This document shows positions 9,048 to 19,262 of a stretch of 64,000 bases of DNA, piece by piece; the first letter of the stretch is position 1; each line of letters starts with the position of its first letter. The DNA is from Paenibacillus pectinilyticus (GTDB lineage Bacteria > Bacillota > Bacilli > Paenibacillales > NBRC-103111): NCBI RefSeq assembly GCF_001700435.1, contig NZ_LYPC01000010.1, positions 62,001-126,000 of the forward strand, in the 5' to 3' direction. Under the pieces are notes generated by a model. It did not search any database. It was given only the letters and a program-made list of their open reading frames with translations, and was not told the DNA's origin. Position numbers and translations under genes: made by a program.

Positions 9048-10025
9048 CTAAAATTTCGCTGTAGTATCAAGGACCATAATGATCGATAGCAGCGTTAAAT
9101 ATAGTAGGGAGAACAAGAACATACGCTTTGCCCATACAATTTCCGCTTCCCCAGTTGCTTTGAAACCTTTGACACTCATGAAAACCCACGTTAACCCTAG
9201 AATCGTTGAGACGATTAAGAAGACATAACCAACATAACCAAAAGCGGTTAACATGACCGTAAGTGGTACCAGTAGAACAACATAGCGTACCATGCTAATT
9301 TTCGTTACGAAGCTTCCTTTGACAACAGGTAACAGTGGAAAGCCTGCTGCACGATACTCTTCCATGCGGCGAATACCCAGCGCCCAGAAATGCGGAGGCT
9401 GCCACAAGAATAAGAACAAGAACACCAAGATCGCTCCAAGATCAACAGTCCCGCTAACTGCACAATAGCCAATGAGCGGCGGTACTGCTCCTGAGATCGC
9501 GCCTACGAATGTGCTCCAGACGGAAGTTCTTTTGAACCATGCTGTATAGATCCATACATAGAAGAACAATCCGATCAGACCCATTAATGTTGCCAGAGGC
9601 GATTGTGCCCCTAAGTAAAGAACCCCTAATCCGATCGTACCCAGAATAATACCGTACCATAACACAAAATTGGCGGTTAAACGTCCACTTGGCAGTGCTC
9701 TGTTCTGTGTACGTTCCATCTTCGCATCCATCTCGCGGTCCAGATAATTATTCAGCACCGTGCCCCCTGCCATGACCAGCGCAGTTCCTAGCATCGTCAT
9801 GATCAGGTGGATCCAGTCCACATCCCATTTGGCCGCTACCCAATATCCGGCGAATGCTGTCATCAGATTCGAATAAATAATACCTGGTTTCACCAGTTGG
9901 TAATATTCTTTCAGGGTCACAGGCCCATGAGCACCTTTCGTCGAGCTAGCATCTATAGCATCCGTTCCAGCTGACCCTTGGGACGAGCCGGTCGAAACAT
10001 TTTCGTAAGTGACTTGATTATCCAT
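9048..10025 (-). CDS. ctaB: Protoheme IX farnesyltransferase (heme O synthase)
   Basis: UbiA-family membrane prenyltransferase that adds a farnesyl group to heme b to make heme O for terminal oxidases. The first Asp-rich motif NYLDREMDAKMERTQNR lies near residues 93-109, and eight to nine hydrophobic helices follow. Length 325 residues; the first 45 or so (Ser/Thr/Gly-rich) are an extra N-terminal extension relative to shorter homologues. The ATG at 10025 has a GAGGAGGA-type site upstream. It is first of a two-gene unit with sco. No other oxidase gene is visible here. Confidence 0.94.
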   Translation of the reverse strand: MDNQVTYENVSTGSSQGSAGTDAIDASSTKGAHGPVTLKEYYQLVKPGIIYSNLMTAFAGYWVAAKWDVDWIHLIMTMLGTALVMAGGTVLNNYLDREMDAKMERTQNRALPSGRLTANFVLWYGIILGTIGLGVLYLGAQSPLATLMGLIGLFFYVWIYTAWFKRTSVWSTFVGAISGAVPPLIGYCAVSGTVDLGAILVFLFLFLWQPPHFWALGIRRMEEYRAAGFPLLPVVKGSFVTKISMVRYVVLLVPLTVMLTAFGYVGYVFLIVSTILGLTWVFMSVKGFKATGEAEIVWAKRMFLFSLLYLTLLSIIMVLDTTAKF

Positions 10026-10431
10026 CTACTTTGTCCTCCTCTATGCCGAATTTCCGATCACACTTCTAAATGAACAATCTCATCATACCAACCCATACAC
10101 CATTTGACAATGAAGCTGGGGCAGTTGTCATCAGATTGTCGATTCTCCTTCCAGTATGCGTGTAAAATGAGATTACCATTCGATTCCATTCTTATAATCG
10201 ATGAAAAACATGAAAATTGTGGCACGGATGTGGATACTTCGTGGCAGCATTGTGTGCTGTGCGTGGGTGTGTGGGCGTATGGATGAGGCTGAAAGGGCCG
10301 GTGGTCAGCGAATTAAGATGGCGCGGGGATGCGAGATGAGCGAGCAGTAATTGCGAGAATCCGAGAGGTTAGGTAAGCATGGTGGGAATTGACGATGCGG
10401 GTAAGTTTGTCGGGACCGAGCGGCGTGGTGT

Positions 10432-10623
10432 GTAAGGCCAAAAATGGGCTTTACGGTAGCGCACGATGGCGCTGGGAGTTCTTTAACGCCCCTTAAGGGC
10501 GTTACATTTGGTAGTTGCTCGGCTTTTAGGGCCGAGTGAACTTCGTAAGGCCCAAAATGGGCCTTACAGTAGCGTACGATGGCGCCGGGAGTGCTGTAAC
10601 GCCCAAAAAGGGCGTTACAGCAC
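10432..10623. repeat. Duplicated multi-hairpin repeat block in the ctaB-ureD gap
   Basis: Five dyads occur in 192 bp: 10432-10454 (GTAAGGCC/GGCTTTAC), 10484-10504 (TAACGCCC/GGGCGTTA), 10518-10536 (CTCGGC/GCCGAG), 10545-10567 (GTAAGGCCC/GGGCCTTAC) and 10591-10623, a perfect 14-bp stem GTGCTGTAACGCCC with loop AAAAA. The first, second and a linker (TAGCG-ACGATGGCG-GGGAGT) are repeated about 113 bp later by the fourth and fifth, so the block is an imperfect tandem duplication around the third hairpin. No T-run follows any stem. The rest of the 790-bp gap (10026-10812) has no convincing gene; 10260-10430 is purine-rich. Confidence 0.85.
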
Positions 10624-10712
10624 TAGCTTGTTCAATAAAAAATTACTCTCTACTCTACATACCTGAGATTATGCAGCTTTTTTGCTGTTTCCCACCCAAA
10701 TAACTAGAATAC

Positions 10713-10735
10713 CTGCGAATGCTTTCGCAGTTTTT
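10713..10735 (+). terminator. Orphan plus-strand intrinsic terminator
   Basis: CTGCGAA/TTCGCAG stem with a TGCT loop followed by TTTTT. No plus-strand coding gene lies upstream in this gap, so it could end a transcript covering the hairpin block or be fortuitous. Confidence 0.6.
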
Positions 10736-10775
10736 AACTCATCATCCATCGTTCCCCTCATCTGCCCATACAAAC

Positions 10776-10809
10776 AAAAGAAGAGGCAAACTCTCCCTCG
10801 CCCCTCTTC
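10776..10809 (-). terminator. Terminator of the urease operon
   Basis: On the minus strand GAAGAGG and CCTCTTC pair across a 16-nt loop and are followed by TTTTGTTTG, four bases after the ureD stop. Confidence 0.75.
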
Positions 10810-10812
10810 CAC

Positions 10813-11673
10813 CTATTTATTAACCAATAACGGCGTTAGTTCCCACAAACTCCTGCGGATTTGGTGCCATGCTTGGGTAAGCGCCGATTGGATTTCCCAC
10901 GCATGCCGGCCCATTACATTAATGACGAGTCCGTGCTTGTAGGTGAGACTCGCCCCCACGCGAACAGCTAATCCATTCATGTGATCCAAGCACTCCATGA
11001 CCGCCTCAAGATGACGCTGCTGAAGACGATCTGAGAATATAAACAGATTTCCCATGTGCGTCTCATTCTCCCAGCAGCCTGGGGAAGTGAGCAGCATCGC
11101 CGCGGGTTCAATCCGCTGATTTTGATAGAAGATCAGCTCTCCCTCGTACCATACTTTCATTCGGTTGGCATAGCGTGAATACTGAAAGATTTCCCCCCGC
11201 TGCGTGCGCCCCGGGCAGATGACATCGGAGAAGATCAAAGCTGATCCCTTTGCTAGATGTACCTCTGTCTCCGCGAACAGGTTCGCGTCCTTATACAGCA
11301 TTAATGGCTCGGGGATGTACTCCAGCAACGCAGCAGCTTCCAACCGAAGTGTCTGTCGCTGCGTGCTGCCCTCCATCCCCAATGAAGGATGAACCTTCGT
11401 GAACGACTGGTTCGTTAGAAAAACACGTGCGCCCTCTTCAAGGCGCACGCTAATGTCATAGTGATCACCGGCCATAAGGCCAGGTGAGCAGTCCATCATA
11501 TAGACGCCCAACTGGTCCATAGGCGCGGCATTGGCATCTGCCAGAAACGTTTCGTTCTCGTAGCGGAACGTTTTGGCGATTTTGAGCGGGGAGGCATGAT
11601 ATTTGTGAATGAGCTGCGTCAAGCCGCTGCGCACTGCAAATTGTGCGGAAATCTCCCCTGTCAGCTTAGGCAT
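10813..11673 (-). CDS. ureD: Urease accessory protein UreD/UreH
   Basis: 286 residues, the normal UreD length. UreD is a scaffold that binds urease apoprotein and, with UreF and UreG, delivers nickel to its active site. Family-like segments include [20 protein letters not shown] near residues 56-75 and the [14 protein letters not shown] region. It is the last gene of ureABCFGD. Its ATG overlaps the end of ureG by 8 bp, implying translational coupling. Confidence 0.95.
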   Translation of the reverse strand: MPKLTGEISAQFAVRSGLTQLIHKYHASPLKIAKTFRYENETFLADANAAPMDQLGVYMMDCSPGLMAGDHYDISVRLEEGARVFLTNQSFTKVHPSLGMEGSTQRQTLRLEAAALLEYIPEPLMLYKDANLFAETEVHLAKGSALIFSDVICPGRTQRGEIFQYSRYANRMKVWYEGELIFYQNQRIEPAAMLLTSPGCWENETHMGNLFIFSDRLQQRHLEAVMECLDHMNGLAVRVGASLTYKHGLVINVMGRHAWEIQSALTQAWHQIRRSLWELTPLLVNK

Positions 11674-12325
11674 GACTGAACTCCGTCTCCACCCAGCTCA
11701 CGATATCATCCAAACCCGTTCCACCCATCAGATTAGAGAAAATATACGGACGCTCGCCGCGCATCCTTTTCGTATCCGAATCCATCACTTCTAAGCTAGC
11801 GCCAACGTAAGGGGCAAGATCGATTTTGTTAATGATCAGCATATCTGAACGCATGATGCCAGGTCCGCCTTTACGCGGGATTTTCTCCCCTTGGGCCACG
11901 TCGATAATATAGATGAAGCGATCCACAAGCTCCGGACTGAATGCAGCTGCCAAATTATCGCCGCCGCTCTCAATGAAAATAATATCCAGATTATCAAAAC
12001 GCTTCTCCAACTCTTCAATCGCCTCAAAATTCATCGAAGCATCCTCACGAATCGCCGTATGCGGGCATCCGCCTGTTTCTACCCCAATAATTCGCTCCTC
12101 TGGCAGTGCCTCGGAACTAATCAAAATACGGGCATCTTCCTTCGTATAAATGTCGTTCGTAATGACCGCGATGCTATAGCGGCTATTCAGCTTCCGTGCT
12201 AAGCGCTCTACGAGCGCTGTTTTGCCTGAACCTACAGGTCCTCCGATACCAATTCGCATAGGGCGAGTACGATCTACCGCCGGTTTCTCCCATTCGTGAT
12301 GATGATGACCGTTACCTTGACACAT
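11666..12325 (-). CDS. ureG: Urease accessory GTPase UreG
   Basis: SIMIBI-class GTPase that powers nickel insertion into urease. P-loop GGPVGSGKT near residues 28-36, the nickel-binding CPH motif in [11 protein letters not shown] near 88-98, ESGGDNLAA, and the guanine-specificity motif NKID are all present. The N-terminus carries a short HHHH stretch that could bind nickel. The start is taken at 12325: GAGGAGG lies 7 nt before that ATG, but overlaps too closely with the in-frame ATG at 12331. About 219 residues. No ureE gene is found in the operon. Confidence 0.96.
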   Translation of the reverse strand: MCQGNGHHHHEWEKPAVDRTRPMRIGIGGPVGSGKTALVERLARKLNSRYSIAVITNDIYTKEDARILISSEALPEERIIGVETGGCPHTAIREDASMNFEAIEELEKRFDNLDIIFIESGGDNLAAAFSPELVDRFIYIIDVAQGEKIPRKGGPGIMRSDMLIINKIDLAPYVGASLEVMDSDTKRMRGERPYIFSNLMGGTGLDDIVSWVETEFSHA

Positions 12326-12377
12326 CGTCATTCCTCCTCAAAATAGTTATTTAGACCTCAACGCCTCATTTTAATTT

Positions 12378-13139
12378 TCACGACATAAATAAACGCGAAT
12401 ACAACGTCTCATGCTGCATCATCGCCAAATCAGCCGCAGGTGAATTCGAATAGGCGTCCAACGGATCCATAGGTGCGACCCGCTTCCATTCGCTTCCAGT
12501 TAGTGGAACGAGCTTCGCCAAGAGCATCTGGCCTTGTGTTTGACCTATGGACATGAGCCTAAGCGCGCTATTGATACATGTCATGATACAGGTATACAAA
12601 TACCCTTCAGCCGCCAGGTTCAGCGGTACGCCCAGATGGTAGCTCACCCAACCATGTACAACCGGATGATTCGAGCTGCATCGTCCTGCACTCACAGCGT
12701 CATCCATCGGCTGCCAATTTAGCTCCGGATATAATGAACGTGACAGTTGGAGCAATCTGCGTCCCATTTTCTGAACACCGCTCCGCGTCTCACTCCCCAC
12801 CCGCTGCACATGCAGCATATGGTCAATATCCCACAGCTGGCCCCATTCGCCGCGAGGGATGTGCGTATACGCCGCTTTAATCACCATCGCATCTGAGGAT
12901 GCCCAGCTATTAGTGAGCATCGAACGAATGTAAGCTTCGAGCTGTGTGATCGTCGTCAACCTTCCTTGCTGAACAAGAGTTTCGAGTCCAAACGAGTGCG
13001 AAAACCCGCCAATCGGAAGCGCAGAATCCAATAGCTGCTGATAAGCCAACCAGTGAAACAAGGGAACCGCCTTCTCGGTTATATCTTCTACGGTGCTAAG
13101 TTCGAATTTTGCCGTATTTACTCCAATCACACCTATCAC
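12378..13139 (-). CDS. ureF: Urease accessory protein UreF
   Basis: 253 residues, all-helical UreF family, which bridges UreD and UreG in the nickel-insertion complex. Recognisable motifs are LLDSALPIGGFSHSFGLE near residues 37-54 and the C-terminal MQHETLYSRLFMS. The frame opens with GTG at 13139; another GTG nine bases on is possible, and the ribosome site (GGTGGAG or GGGGTG) does not settle the choice. It lies 20 bp after ureC and 52 bp before ureG. Confidence 0.94.
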   Translation of the reverse strand: MIGVIGVNTAKFELSTVEDITEKAVPLFHWLAYQQLLDSALPIGGFSHSFGLETLVQQGRLTTITQLEAYIRSMLTNSWASSDAMVIKAAYTHIPRGEWGQLWDIDHMLHVQRVGSETRSGVQKMGRRLLQLSRSLYPELNWQPMDDAVSAGRCSSNHPVVHGWVSYHLGVPLNLAAEGYLYTCIMTCINSALRLMSIGQTQGQMLLAKLVPLTGSEWKRVAPMDPLDAYSNSPAADLAMMQHETLYSRLFMS

Positions 13140-13159
13140 CCCACTAGGGTCATCTCCAC

Positions 13160-14875
13160 CTAAAATAAGAAATACAACTGCGCCATTGGCAGCTCCGTCG
13201 CCGGCTCACAGGTCACAGGCTCTCCGTCAACCTTCACCTCATAGGTTTCTGGGTTAACTTCAATAGAAGGCGTCCCGTTGTTATGAATCATGTCTTTCTT
13301 CGAAATGCTGCGGCAGCCTTTCACGGGTTCGACCCGCTTTTGCAAGCCGAATCGTTCCGCAATTCCATTCTCATACGCTGCCTGAGAGACGAAGGTAATC
13401 GAGCTCTGCGTCAACGCTTTGCCAAATGCAGCGAACATCGGCCGCCCGAAGACAGGCTGCGGCGTTGGAATCGAAGCATTCGGATCCCCCATTTGCGCGT
13501 AAGCTATGCTGCCGCCTTTGAGCACAAGATCCGGCTTCACGCCGAAAAACATCGGGCTCCAAATCACAAGATCCGCAAATTTCCCCGGCTCAATCGAACC
13601 GACAAGATGCGAGATCCCATGCGTGATCGCAGGGTTAATGGTATATTTCGCCATGTAGCGCTTAATGCGGAAATTATCGTTCGCTTCGGTATCTGGCGCC
13701 AGCGGACCGCGTTGTTTTTTCATTTTATCCGCCGTCTGCCATGTTCGAATGATCACCTCGCCGACTCTGCCCATCGCCTGGGAATCAGAGCTCAGCATAC
13801 TGAACACGCCCATATCATGAAGAATGTCCTCAGCCGCAATCGTTTCTGGACGAATCCGAGAATCTGCAAAAGCGACATCCTCTGGAATACGACTATCCAA
13901 ATGGTGACAAACCATCAGCATATCCAAGTGTTCTTCTATGGTATTGATCGTGTAAGGTCGTGTCGGATTGGTCGAGGAAGGCAGGACATTCAGCTCAGCC
14001 GCGGCACGGATAATATCCGGAGCATGCCCGCCTCCTGCGCCTTCGGTATGATACGTATGGATCGTACGTCCTTTAATAGCGGCTAACGTATCCTCGAGAA
14101 ATCCCGCTTCATTTAATGTATCGGTATGAATGGCCACTTGCACATCGTAGCGATCCGCGGCATCCAAACACATGTCGATTGCAGCTGGCGTAGTTCCCCA
14201 ATCTTCATGCAGCTTCAAACCAATAGCGCCGGCTTCAATTTGTTCCGTCAAGGGTTCAAGGAAGGAGGAATTCCCCTTTCCTGTAAAGCCGAGATTCATC
14301 GGAAAGCCTTCGGCTGCCTCCAGCATACGCTGCATATGCCAAGCACCCGGCGTACACGTCGTAGCATTCGTCCCCGTTGCCGGTCCCGTGCCGCCACCGA
14401 TCATTGTTGTCACGCCAGAGGATAGTGCCGTTTCAATTTGCTGCGGGCAAATGAAATGGATATGGGCATCAATACCGCCTGCCGTCACAATTTTACCCTC
14501 TCCCGCAATGACCTCGGTGCTCGCACCTACGATCATATCGGGATGAACTCCATCCATAATATCAGGGTTACCCGCCTTCCCGATCCCGACAATGTGACCA
14601 TCGCGAAGGCCGATATCGCCTTTAACGATGCCCCAATGATCAATAATGACAGCATTCGTGATTATCGTATCCAGCACACCTTGAGCTCTTGTCGCACCGC
14701 TGGACTGACCCATGCCGTCACGGATGACCTTCCCGCCGCCAAACTTACATTCATCGCCATAAACGGTGTAGTCATGCTCAATTTGTGCCCAAAGCTCGGT
14801 ATCTGCTAATCGAATGGCATCTCCTGTTGTAGGACCGAACATTAATGCATAGTTCTTACGATCTATTCGACTCAC
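13160..14875 (-). CDS. ureC: Urease alpha subunit
   Basis: Catalytic nickel metallo-hydrolase subunit that splits urea to ammonia and carbamate. The N-terminal [21 protein letters not shown], metal-binding HIHFI, the carbamylated Lys in GLKLHEDWG (near residue 220) and the active-site flap [16 protein letters not shown] are all present. 571-572 residues, the usual size. The frame could start at TTG 14878 or GTG 14875; GTG is preferred because GGGAGGG is then 8 nt upstream. The start overlaps the ureB end by about 20 bp. Confidence 0.98.
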   Translation of the reverse strand: MSRIDRKNYALMFGPTTGDAIRLADTELWAQIEHDYTVYGDECKFGGGKVIRDGMGQSSGATRAQGVLDTIITNAVIIDHWGIVKGDIGLRDGHIVGIGKAGNPDIMDGVHPDMIVGASTEVIAGEGKIVTAGGIDAHIHFICPQQIETALSSGVTTMIGGGTGPATGTNATTCTPGAWHMQRMLEAAEGFPMNLGFTGKGNSSFLEPLTEQIEAGAIGLKLHEDWGTTPAAIDMCLDAADRYDVQVAIHTDTLNEAGFLEDTLAAIKGRTIHTYHTEGAGGGHAPDIIRAAAELNVLPSSTNPTRPYTINTIEEHLDMLMVCHHLDSRIPEDVAFADSRIRPETIAAEDILHDMGVFSMLSSDSQAMGRVGEVIIRTWQTADKMKKQRGPLAPDTEANDNFRIKRYMAKYTINPAITHGISHLVGSIEPGKFADLVIWSPMFFGVKPDLVLKGGSIAYAQMGDPNASIPTPQPVFGRPMFAAFGKALTQSSITFVSQAAYENGIAERFGLQKRVEPVKGCRSISKKDMIHNNGTPSIEVNPETYEVKVDGEPVTCEPATELPMAQLYFLF

Positions 14876-15239
14876 CAAGCAATCCCTCCCAAGCCTGCCA
14901 TCTATCTCGCGTTTCGCTCGACATTTTGTCTTTCTCCGCCAAGCCTTGGCTCAAATTATTCAGTCCATAGCTCAGCTTCGCTCCACCTAACTCAACAAGC
15001 TGAACAGGCTTCTGCTCTCCTGGTTCGAATCGAACAGCCGTCCCCGCGGGAATATCAAGGCGCATACCAAATGCACGCTCTCTCGGGAAATCCAAGCCTC
15101 TGTTCACTTCAAAAAAATGAAAATGCGACCCCACTTGAACCGGCCGATCTCCTGTATTGGTAACGATAATTTCAATCGTCTGTCGTCCTACATTCATTTC
15201 TATAAAACCTTTGGCTGTTCGATATTCTCCCGGAACCAT
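14856..15239 (-). CDS. ureB: Urease beta subunit
   Basis: Structural subunit of the (UreABC)3 trimer. The segments [38 protein letters not shown] and [16 protein letters not shown] are typical of UreB. 127 residues; the C-terminal 20 or so extend past the shorter (about 105-residue) forms and overlap the ureC start. It is the second gene of the operon, 39 bp after ureA. Confidence 0.97.
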   Translation of the reverse strand: MVPGEYRTAKGFIEMNVGRQTIEIIVTNTGDRPVQVGSHFHFFEVNRGLDFPRERAFGMRLDIPAGTAVRFEPGEQKPVQLVELGGAKLSYGLNNLSQGLAEKDKMSSETRDRWQAWEGLLGESNRS

Positions 15240-15278
15240 GTGCTCGCCCCTCTCGATTAGGTCATGTCTACCTATTTC

Positions 15279-15581
15279 TTACTTGATCGGTTCATGAACC
15301 GTCACTAACTTCGTTCCATCAGGAAACGTCGCTTCCACTTGCACCTCATGAATCATCTGAGGCACTCCTTCCATGACCTGTTCCGCTGTCAAGATCGTTG
15401 TACCGAACGCCATGAGCTGCGCGACCGTCAAGCCGTCTCGAGCTCCTTCCATAATTTCGGAAGTCAGTAAAGCTATGCTCTCGGGATAATTCAGCTTCAA
15501 GCCTCTGGCAAGTCTGCGTCTGGCTAAGTCGGCAGCTACGGTGATGAGCAGCTTTTCTTTTTCTCTTTCCGTTAAATGCAC
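15279..15581 (-). CDS. ureA: Urease gamma subunit
   Basis: 100 residues starting with GTG at 15581 ([13 protein letters not shown]). This start matches the canonical UreA N-terminus and length and has GAGGTGAC 4 nt upstream; the longer in-frame ATG at 15629 would add 16 atypical residues and lies inside the -10 region. Typical motifs are [14 protein letters not shown] and [19 protein letters not shown]. First gene of ureABCFGD. Confidence 0.97.
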   Translation of the reverse strand: MHLTEREKEKLLITVAADLARRRLARGLKLNYPESIALLTSEIMEGARDGLTVAQLMAFGTTILTAEQVMEGVPQMIHEVQVEATFPDGTKLVTVHEPIK

Positions 15582-15627
15582 GTTTGTCACCTCTTCGAAA
15601 ACCGAATAATGGCAATCCTTTACACTC

Positions 15628-15656
15628 ATTATATTCGTGTATTGGGAAGTTGTAAA
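15628..15656 (-). promoter_or_regulatory. Sigma-A promoter of the urease operon
   Basis: Minus strand: -35 TTTACA (15651-15656), 17-bp spacer, -10 TATAAT (15628-15633). Transcription should begin near 15621, about 40 bp before the ureA GTG. Confidence 0.8.
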
Positions 15657-15663
15657 TCTTTTA

Positions 15664-15680
15664 TGTTAGTTATAGTGACA
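15664..15680. promoter_or_regulatory. GlnR/TnrA-type nitrogen operator, ureA side
   Basis: TGTTAGTTATAGTGACA matches the consensus TGTNA-N7-TNACA exactly. Its centre is about 51 bp upstream of the predicted urease transcription start, the position typical of TnrA-activated promoters. Confidence 0.8.
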
Positions 15681-15778
15681 TTAAATCATAACTTATTGAA
15701 GACATATTTCGTATTCATGTTATTTTCACAAAAATTTTACACTTAATTGTGCATTGAAAACAAAAATCACTTCGTCAA

Positions 15779-15795
15779 TGTCACATATGTTGACA
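15779..15795. promoter_or_regulatory. GlnR/TnrA-type nitrogen operator, urtA side
   Basis: TGTCACATATGTTGACA is an exact TGTNA-N7-TNACA match, with perfect palindromic arms TGTCA/TGACA. A possible -10 TGTAAT (15826-15831) with a weak -35 near 15801-15808 places its centre at about -51 of the urtA transcript. Confidence 0.82.
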
Positions 15796-15864
15796 CAATC
15801 TTGGTTCACAATTTATTATTAGCCATGTAATCCAAATCTTGTAAGGCAAGGGAGTGGGACGTGA

Positions 15865-17121
15865 ATGAGAGAGATAAGAAACAAGGGTAAGCTTACAGTT
15901 GCATTAAGCATGGCTTTGATGTTAGTTGCCGCCGGCTGTGCGAAGACAGAATCTACCACCTCTACAACGACGACTGCACCTGCGGCTTCAACAACATCTG
16001 GCGACACCGTACCAGTGGGGATTCTTCACTCACTAACAGGTACAATGTCCATTAGTGAAGTATCTGTTCGAGATGCTGAGCTTATGGCAATTGATGAAAT
16101 TAATGCAACTGGGGGATTATTGGGCAAAAAGATTAAACCCATCATCGAAGATGGGGCGTCGGATTGGCCAACTTTTGCAGAGAAGACAAAGAAGCTCCTG
16201 CAAAAAGACAGCGTGGTGACGATTTTTGGATGCTGGACATCAGCCAGCCGCAAAGCCGTTCTACCCGTTGTCGAACAGAACAAAGGATTACTGTGGTACC
16301 CGGTTCAATATGAAGGCGTAGAGTCTTCACCCAACATCTTCTACATAGGTGCAACAACGAACCAACAAATCATCCCCGCAGTCACTTGGCTCCTGCAAAA
16401 CAAAGGCAAAAAATTCTTCCTCCTCGGTTCCGATTACGTCTTCCCAAGAACAGCCAACAAAATTATTAAAGAGCAGTTAAAGGCAGATGGCGGAACACTC
16501 GTGGCTGAAGAATACACACCGCTTGGACACACGGACTACAATACAATCATTAGTAAGATTAAAAAGGAAAAACCCGATGTTGTTTTCAACACATTGAACG
16601 GGGATAGTAACGTTGCCTTCTTCAAACAATTGCAAGATGCCGGCATTACGTCCAAAGATTTAACAACGATGTCCGTCAGTATCGCGGAAGAAGAAGTTCG
16701 TGGTATTGGCGCTTCCGTTCTCGCAGGTCATTACACAGCATGGAACTATTATCAAACAACGGATATTCCTGAAAACAAAAAATTCGTTGAAGCTTACAAA
16801 GCGAAATACGGCAAAGATCGTGTAACGGATGATCCGATTGAAGCTGGTTACACAGCTGTTTATCTCTGGGCAGAGGCCGTGAAGAAAGCGGGTTCCTTTG
16901 ACGTAGAGAAAGTAAAAGCAGCTGCCAAAGGCATTGAATTCAATTCCCCAGAGGGTAAAGTTACGATTGATGGCGACAACCAACATATCTATAAAACGGC
17001 ACGTATCGGTCAAATTACAGCCGATGGCCAAATTAAAGAAATTTGGAACTCCGGCAAAACACTCAAGCCAGATCCATTCCTCAAAACGTATTCTTGGGGC
17101 GGAGAAGTAACGAAACAATAA
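15865..17121 (+). CDS. urtA: Urea ABC transporter substrate-binding lipoprotein
   Basis: 418-residue lipoprotein: signal peptide with lipobox LVAAGC (about residues 19-25), then a Ser/Thr/Ala linker, then a type I periplasmic-binding fold. Segments [25 protein letters not shown] and [14 protein letters not shown] are characteristic of urea/short-chain amide binders. It captures urea outside the membrane for UrtBC. The start has GGGAGTGGGACG upstream. It is first in urtABCDE and divergent from urease, with a GlnR/TnrA box about 70 bp upstream. Confidence 0.96.
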   Translation: MREIRNKGKLTVALSMALMLVAAGCAKTESTTSTTTTAPAASTTSGDTVPVGILHSLTGTMSISEVSVRDAELMAIDEINATGGLLGKKIKPIIEDGASDWPTFAEKTKKLLQKDSVVTIFGCWTSASRKAVLPVVEQNKGLLWYPVQYEGVESSPNIFYIGATTNQQIIPAVTWLLQNKGKKFFLLGSDYVFPRTANKIIKEQLKADGGTLVAEEYTPLGHTDYNTIISKIKKEKPDVVFNTLNGDSNVAFFKQLQDAGITSKDLTTMSVSIAEEEVRGIGASVLAGHYTAWNYYQTTDIPENKKFVEAYKAKYGKDRVTDDPIEAGYTAVYLWAEAVKKAGSFDVEKVKAAAKGIEFNSPEGKVTIDGDNQHIYKTARIGQITADGQIKEIWNSGKTLKPDPFLKTYSWGGEVTKQ

Positions 17122-17150
17122 GCATATTCCTTCTGTAAGTTCATTAGAAA

Positions 17151-17176
17151 CCAGGACTGCCTGACCGCAGTCCTGG
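17151..17176 (+). other. Mid-operon hairpin between urtA and urtB
   Basis: Perfect 10-bp stem CCAGGACTGC/GCAGTCCTGG with a CTGACC loop, without a T-run. Its placement after the binding-protein gene suggests stabilisation of the upstream message or partial termination, giving more UrtA than membrane subunits. Confidence 0.7.
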
Positions 17177-17217
17177 ATTTCATTATTTTACTTCGGTTCA
17201 AGGAAGGAGAAGTTGCC

Positions 17218-18123
17218 ATGAGTTTGCTGCTTCTGCAACTATTTAACGGACTCAGCTTAAGCTCCATTCTGCTCTTAATCGCAATCGGCCTTTCGATTAC
17301 ATTTGGTCTCATGAATGTGATGAATATGGCGCATGGCGAGTTTATTATGATCGGCGCCTACATGGCTTATCTCGTGCAGAAATGGTTTCAATCCTATATG
17401 CCCGCTTCTGCGTTCGGCTGGTATTTCGTCGTTTCGCTCGGTGTCGCCTTTGTCGTTGCTTTTGCCATCGGCTGGCTGCTCGAGGTTCTCCTCATACGCT
17501 TTATGTATGGCCGTCCGCTAGACAGCCTACTCGCAACCTGGGGCGTATCCCTAGCCCTTCAACAAATCGCACGCTCCATCTTTGGCGCTCCCAACGTCGC
17601 TGTGAAAGCACCTCAATGGTTGGAAGGTGGACTGCATGTAACAACGGACCTAATTCTTCCTTATAAAAGGCTGTTCATTATCGGTCTCGTTGCCTTATGT
17701 ATCTTCATCATCTACCTGTATCTCTATCATTCTGCGGGTGGCAGACGGATGAGAGCTGTCATGCAAAATAGAGAAATGGCCGCATGTCTTGGCATTTCCA
17801 CACGCCGTGTGGATGCCCAATCCTTCGCCTTCGGTTCTGCGATGGCAGGCATTGCAGGCTGCGCACTCTCCTTACTAGGACCGATCGGTCCCACGATTGG
17901 CACGTACTACATTGTCGATGCCTTCATGGTCGTGGTGCTCGGCGGCATTGGCAAGCTCATCGGTACTGTTGCCGGTGCATTAGGCATCGGGGTTTTCAAT
18001 ACCGCTCTGGAGTATACGACCAGCGCTACGCTTGGCAAAGTACTGGTGTTTACACTTATAATCGCCTTCCTGCAATGGAAACCGATGGGGCTTGTGACGA
18101 TCCGTTCGAGATCCTTAGATTGA
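17218..18123 (+). CDS. urtB: Urea ABC transporter permease UrtB
   Basis: 301 residues, LivH-type permease with about eight membrane helices. GLSITFGLMNVMNMAHGEFIMIGAY near residues 24-48 is the branched-chain/urea permease signature. It forms the channel with UrtC. The ribosome site AAGGAGAAG lies before ATG 17218. Confidence 0.95.
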   Translation: MSLLLLQLFNGLSLSSILLLIAIGLSITFGLMNVMNMAHGEFIMIGAYMAYLVQKWFQSYMPASAFGWYFVVSLGVAFVVAFAIGWLLEVLLIRFMYGRPLDSLLATWGVSLALQQIARSIFGAPNVAVKAPQWLEGGLHVTTDLILPYKRLFIIGLVALCIFIIYLYLYHSAGGRRMRAVMQNREMAACLGISTRRVDAQSFAFGSAMAGIAGCALSLLGPIGPTIGTYYIVDAFMVVVLGGIGKLIGTVAGALGIGVFNTALEYTTSATLGKVLVFTLIIAFLQWKPMGLVTIRSRSLD

Positions 18124-18132
18124 AGAAAGGAT

Positions 18133-19221
18133 GTGGCCATCTCTATGCTCTTTGCTAGACAATCTAAGATCAAACTTTCGATTTACAGCCTATGTTTCAT
18201 ACTCATTGCGCTCGCCCCTCTCTTCTTGTCAGACTTTCGCTTATCCTTACTTGGCAAATATCTCGCTTATGCCATTATTGCGATCGGAATTGATCTGATC
18301 TGGGGATTTACCGGTATTTTGAGCCTTGGCCATGGGGTGTACTTCGGACTTGGCGCTTATTGCATGGCGATGCATTTGAAGCTCGTATCCGCGCCGAAAC
18401 AATTGCCCGATTTCATGTCCTGGAGCGGTGTCGAAAGCTTGCCCTGGTTCTGGGTCCCTTTCCACAGCGCTGCTGCTGCTTTCCTGTTGGCGCTCATTGT
18501 ACCTATGATTGTCGCCTTCATTCTGGGCTATTTCACCTTCCGTAATCGGATCAAAGGGGCTTTCTTCTCCATTTTGTCACAAGCCTTAGTCATCATTACG
18601 GTGACGTTATTCGTCGGACAGCAAGGTTACACAGGTGGCACGAATGGACTGACCAACTTCACGACGTTCCTAGGATTGAACCTGCAGGCACAGTCCACGA
18701 AGCTGTTGTTTTTCTATCTCACGCTTGCCGTTGTCCTGGTCATTCTGGTGCTAAGTTCCTTACTTGTCACAAGTCGTCTTGGCAATATTCTTACCGCTAT
18801 TCGAGATGGGGAAAACCGCGTTCGCTTCATCGGTTATAATCCCGTCACTTACAAAGTATTCATCTACTGCGCTTCCGCGGGATTAGCTGGGCTTGCTGGC
18901 GTACTGTTCGTTCTTCAAGAAGGCATCATCTCTCCTGCCCAAATGGGGATTGTACCATCGATTGAAATGGTGCTATGGGTTGCCATAGGCGGTCGTTCCA
19001 CCATAGGCGGAGCCATTCTTGGCGCTTTAGTTACCAACACGGCCAAAACAACCTTCAGCGAAGCCTATCCTGCTTGGTGGCCGATCATGTTAGGAGCCAT
19101 GTTCATCATCGTCGTCCTATTCCTGCCGAAAGGAATCGTCGGCACCATTACCCACTTTTTCTCAAATTGGAAAAAGCCCGTGCTTCCTAAGCCGATCTCA
19201 TCATCCCAAGAAGCCAGATAA
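18133..19221 (+). CDS. urtC: Urea ABC transporter permease UrtC
   Basis: LivM-type permease, up to 362 residues, with about nine hydrophobic helices. Signatures include [19 protein letters not shown] near 56-75 and the long loop with [14 protein letters not shown] typical of UrtC. The start is uncertain: GTG 18133 sits 2-3 nt after GAAAGG, ATG 18145 is 12-13 nt from it. It begins 9 bp after urtB. Confidence 0.95.
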   Translation: MAISMLFARQSKIKLSIYSLCFILIALAPLFLSDFRLSLLGKYLAYAIIAIGIDLIWGFTGILSLGHGVYFGLGAYCMAMHLKLVSAPKQLPDFMSWSGVESLPWFWVPFHSAAAAFLLALIVPMIVAFILGYFTFRNRIKGAFFSILSQALVIITVTLFVGQQGYTGGTNGLTNFTTFLGLNLQAQSTKLLFFYLTLAVVLVILVLSSLLVTSRLGNILTAIRDGENRVRFIGYNPVTYKVFIYCASAGLAGLAGVLFVLQEGIISPAQMGIVPSIEMVLWVAIGGRSTIGGAILGALVTNTAKTTFSEAYPAWWPIMLGAMFIIVVLFLPKGIVGTITHFFSNWKKPVLPKPISSSQEAR

Positions 19222-19262
19222 CGATAAACGCTGCTTATGAACACCGAAAGGGGAACATTTCA

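Noticed and set aside
13283..14086. Plus-strand reading frame of 267 codons
   Set aside because: Antisense to ureC; shadow ORF.
15729..15752. Third GlnR/TnrA box
   Set aside because: Only a TTACA half-site is present; the other half does not match TGTNA.
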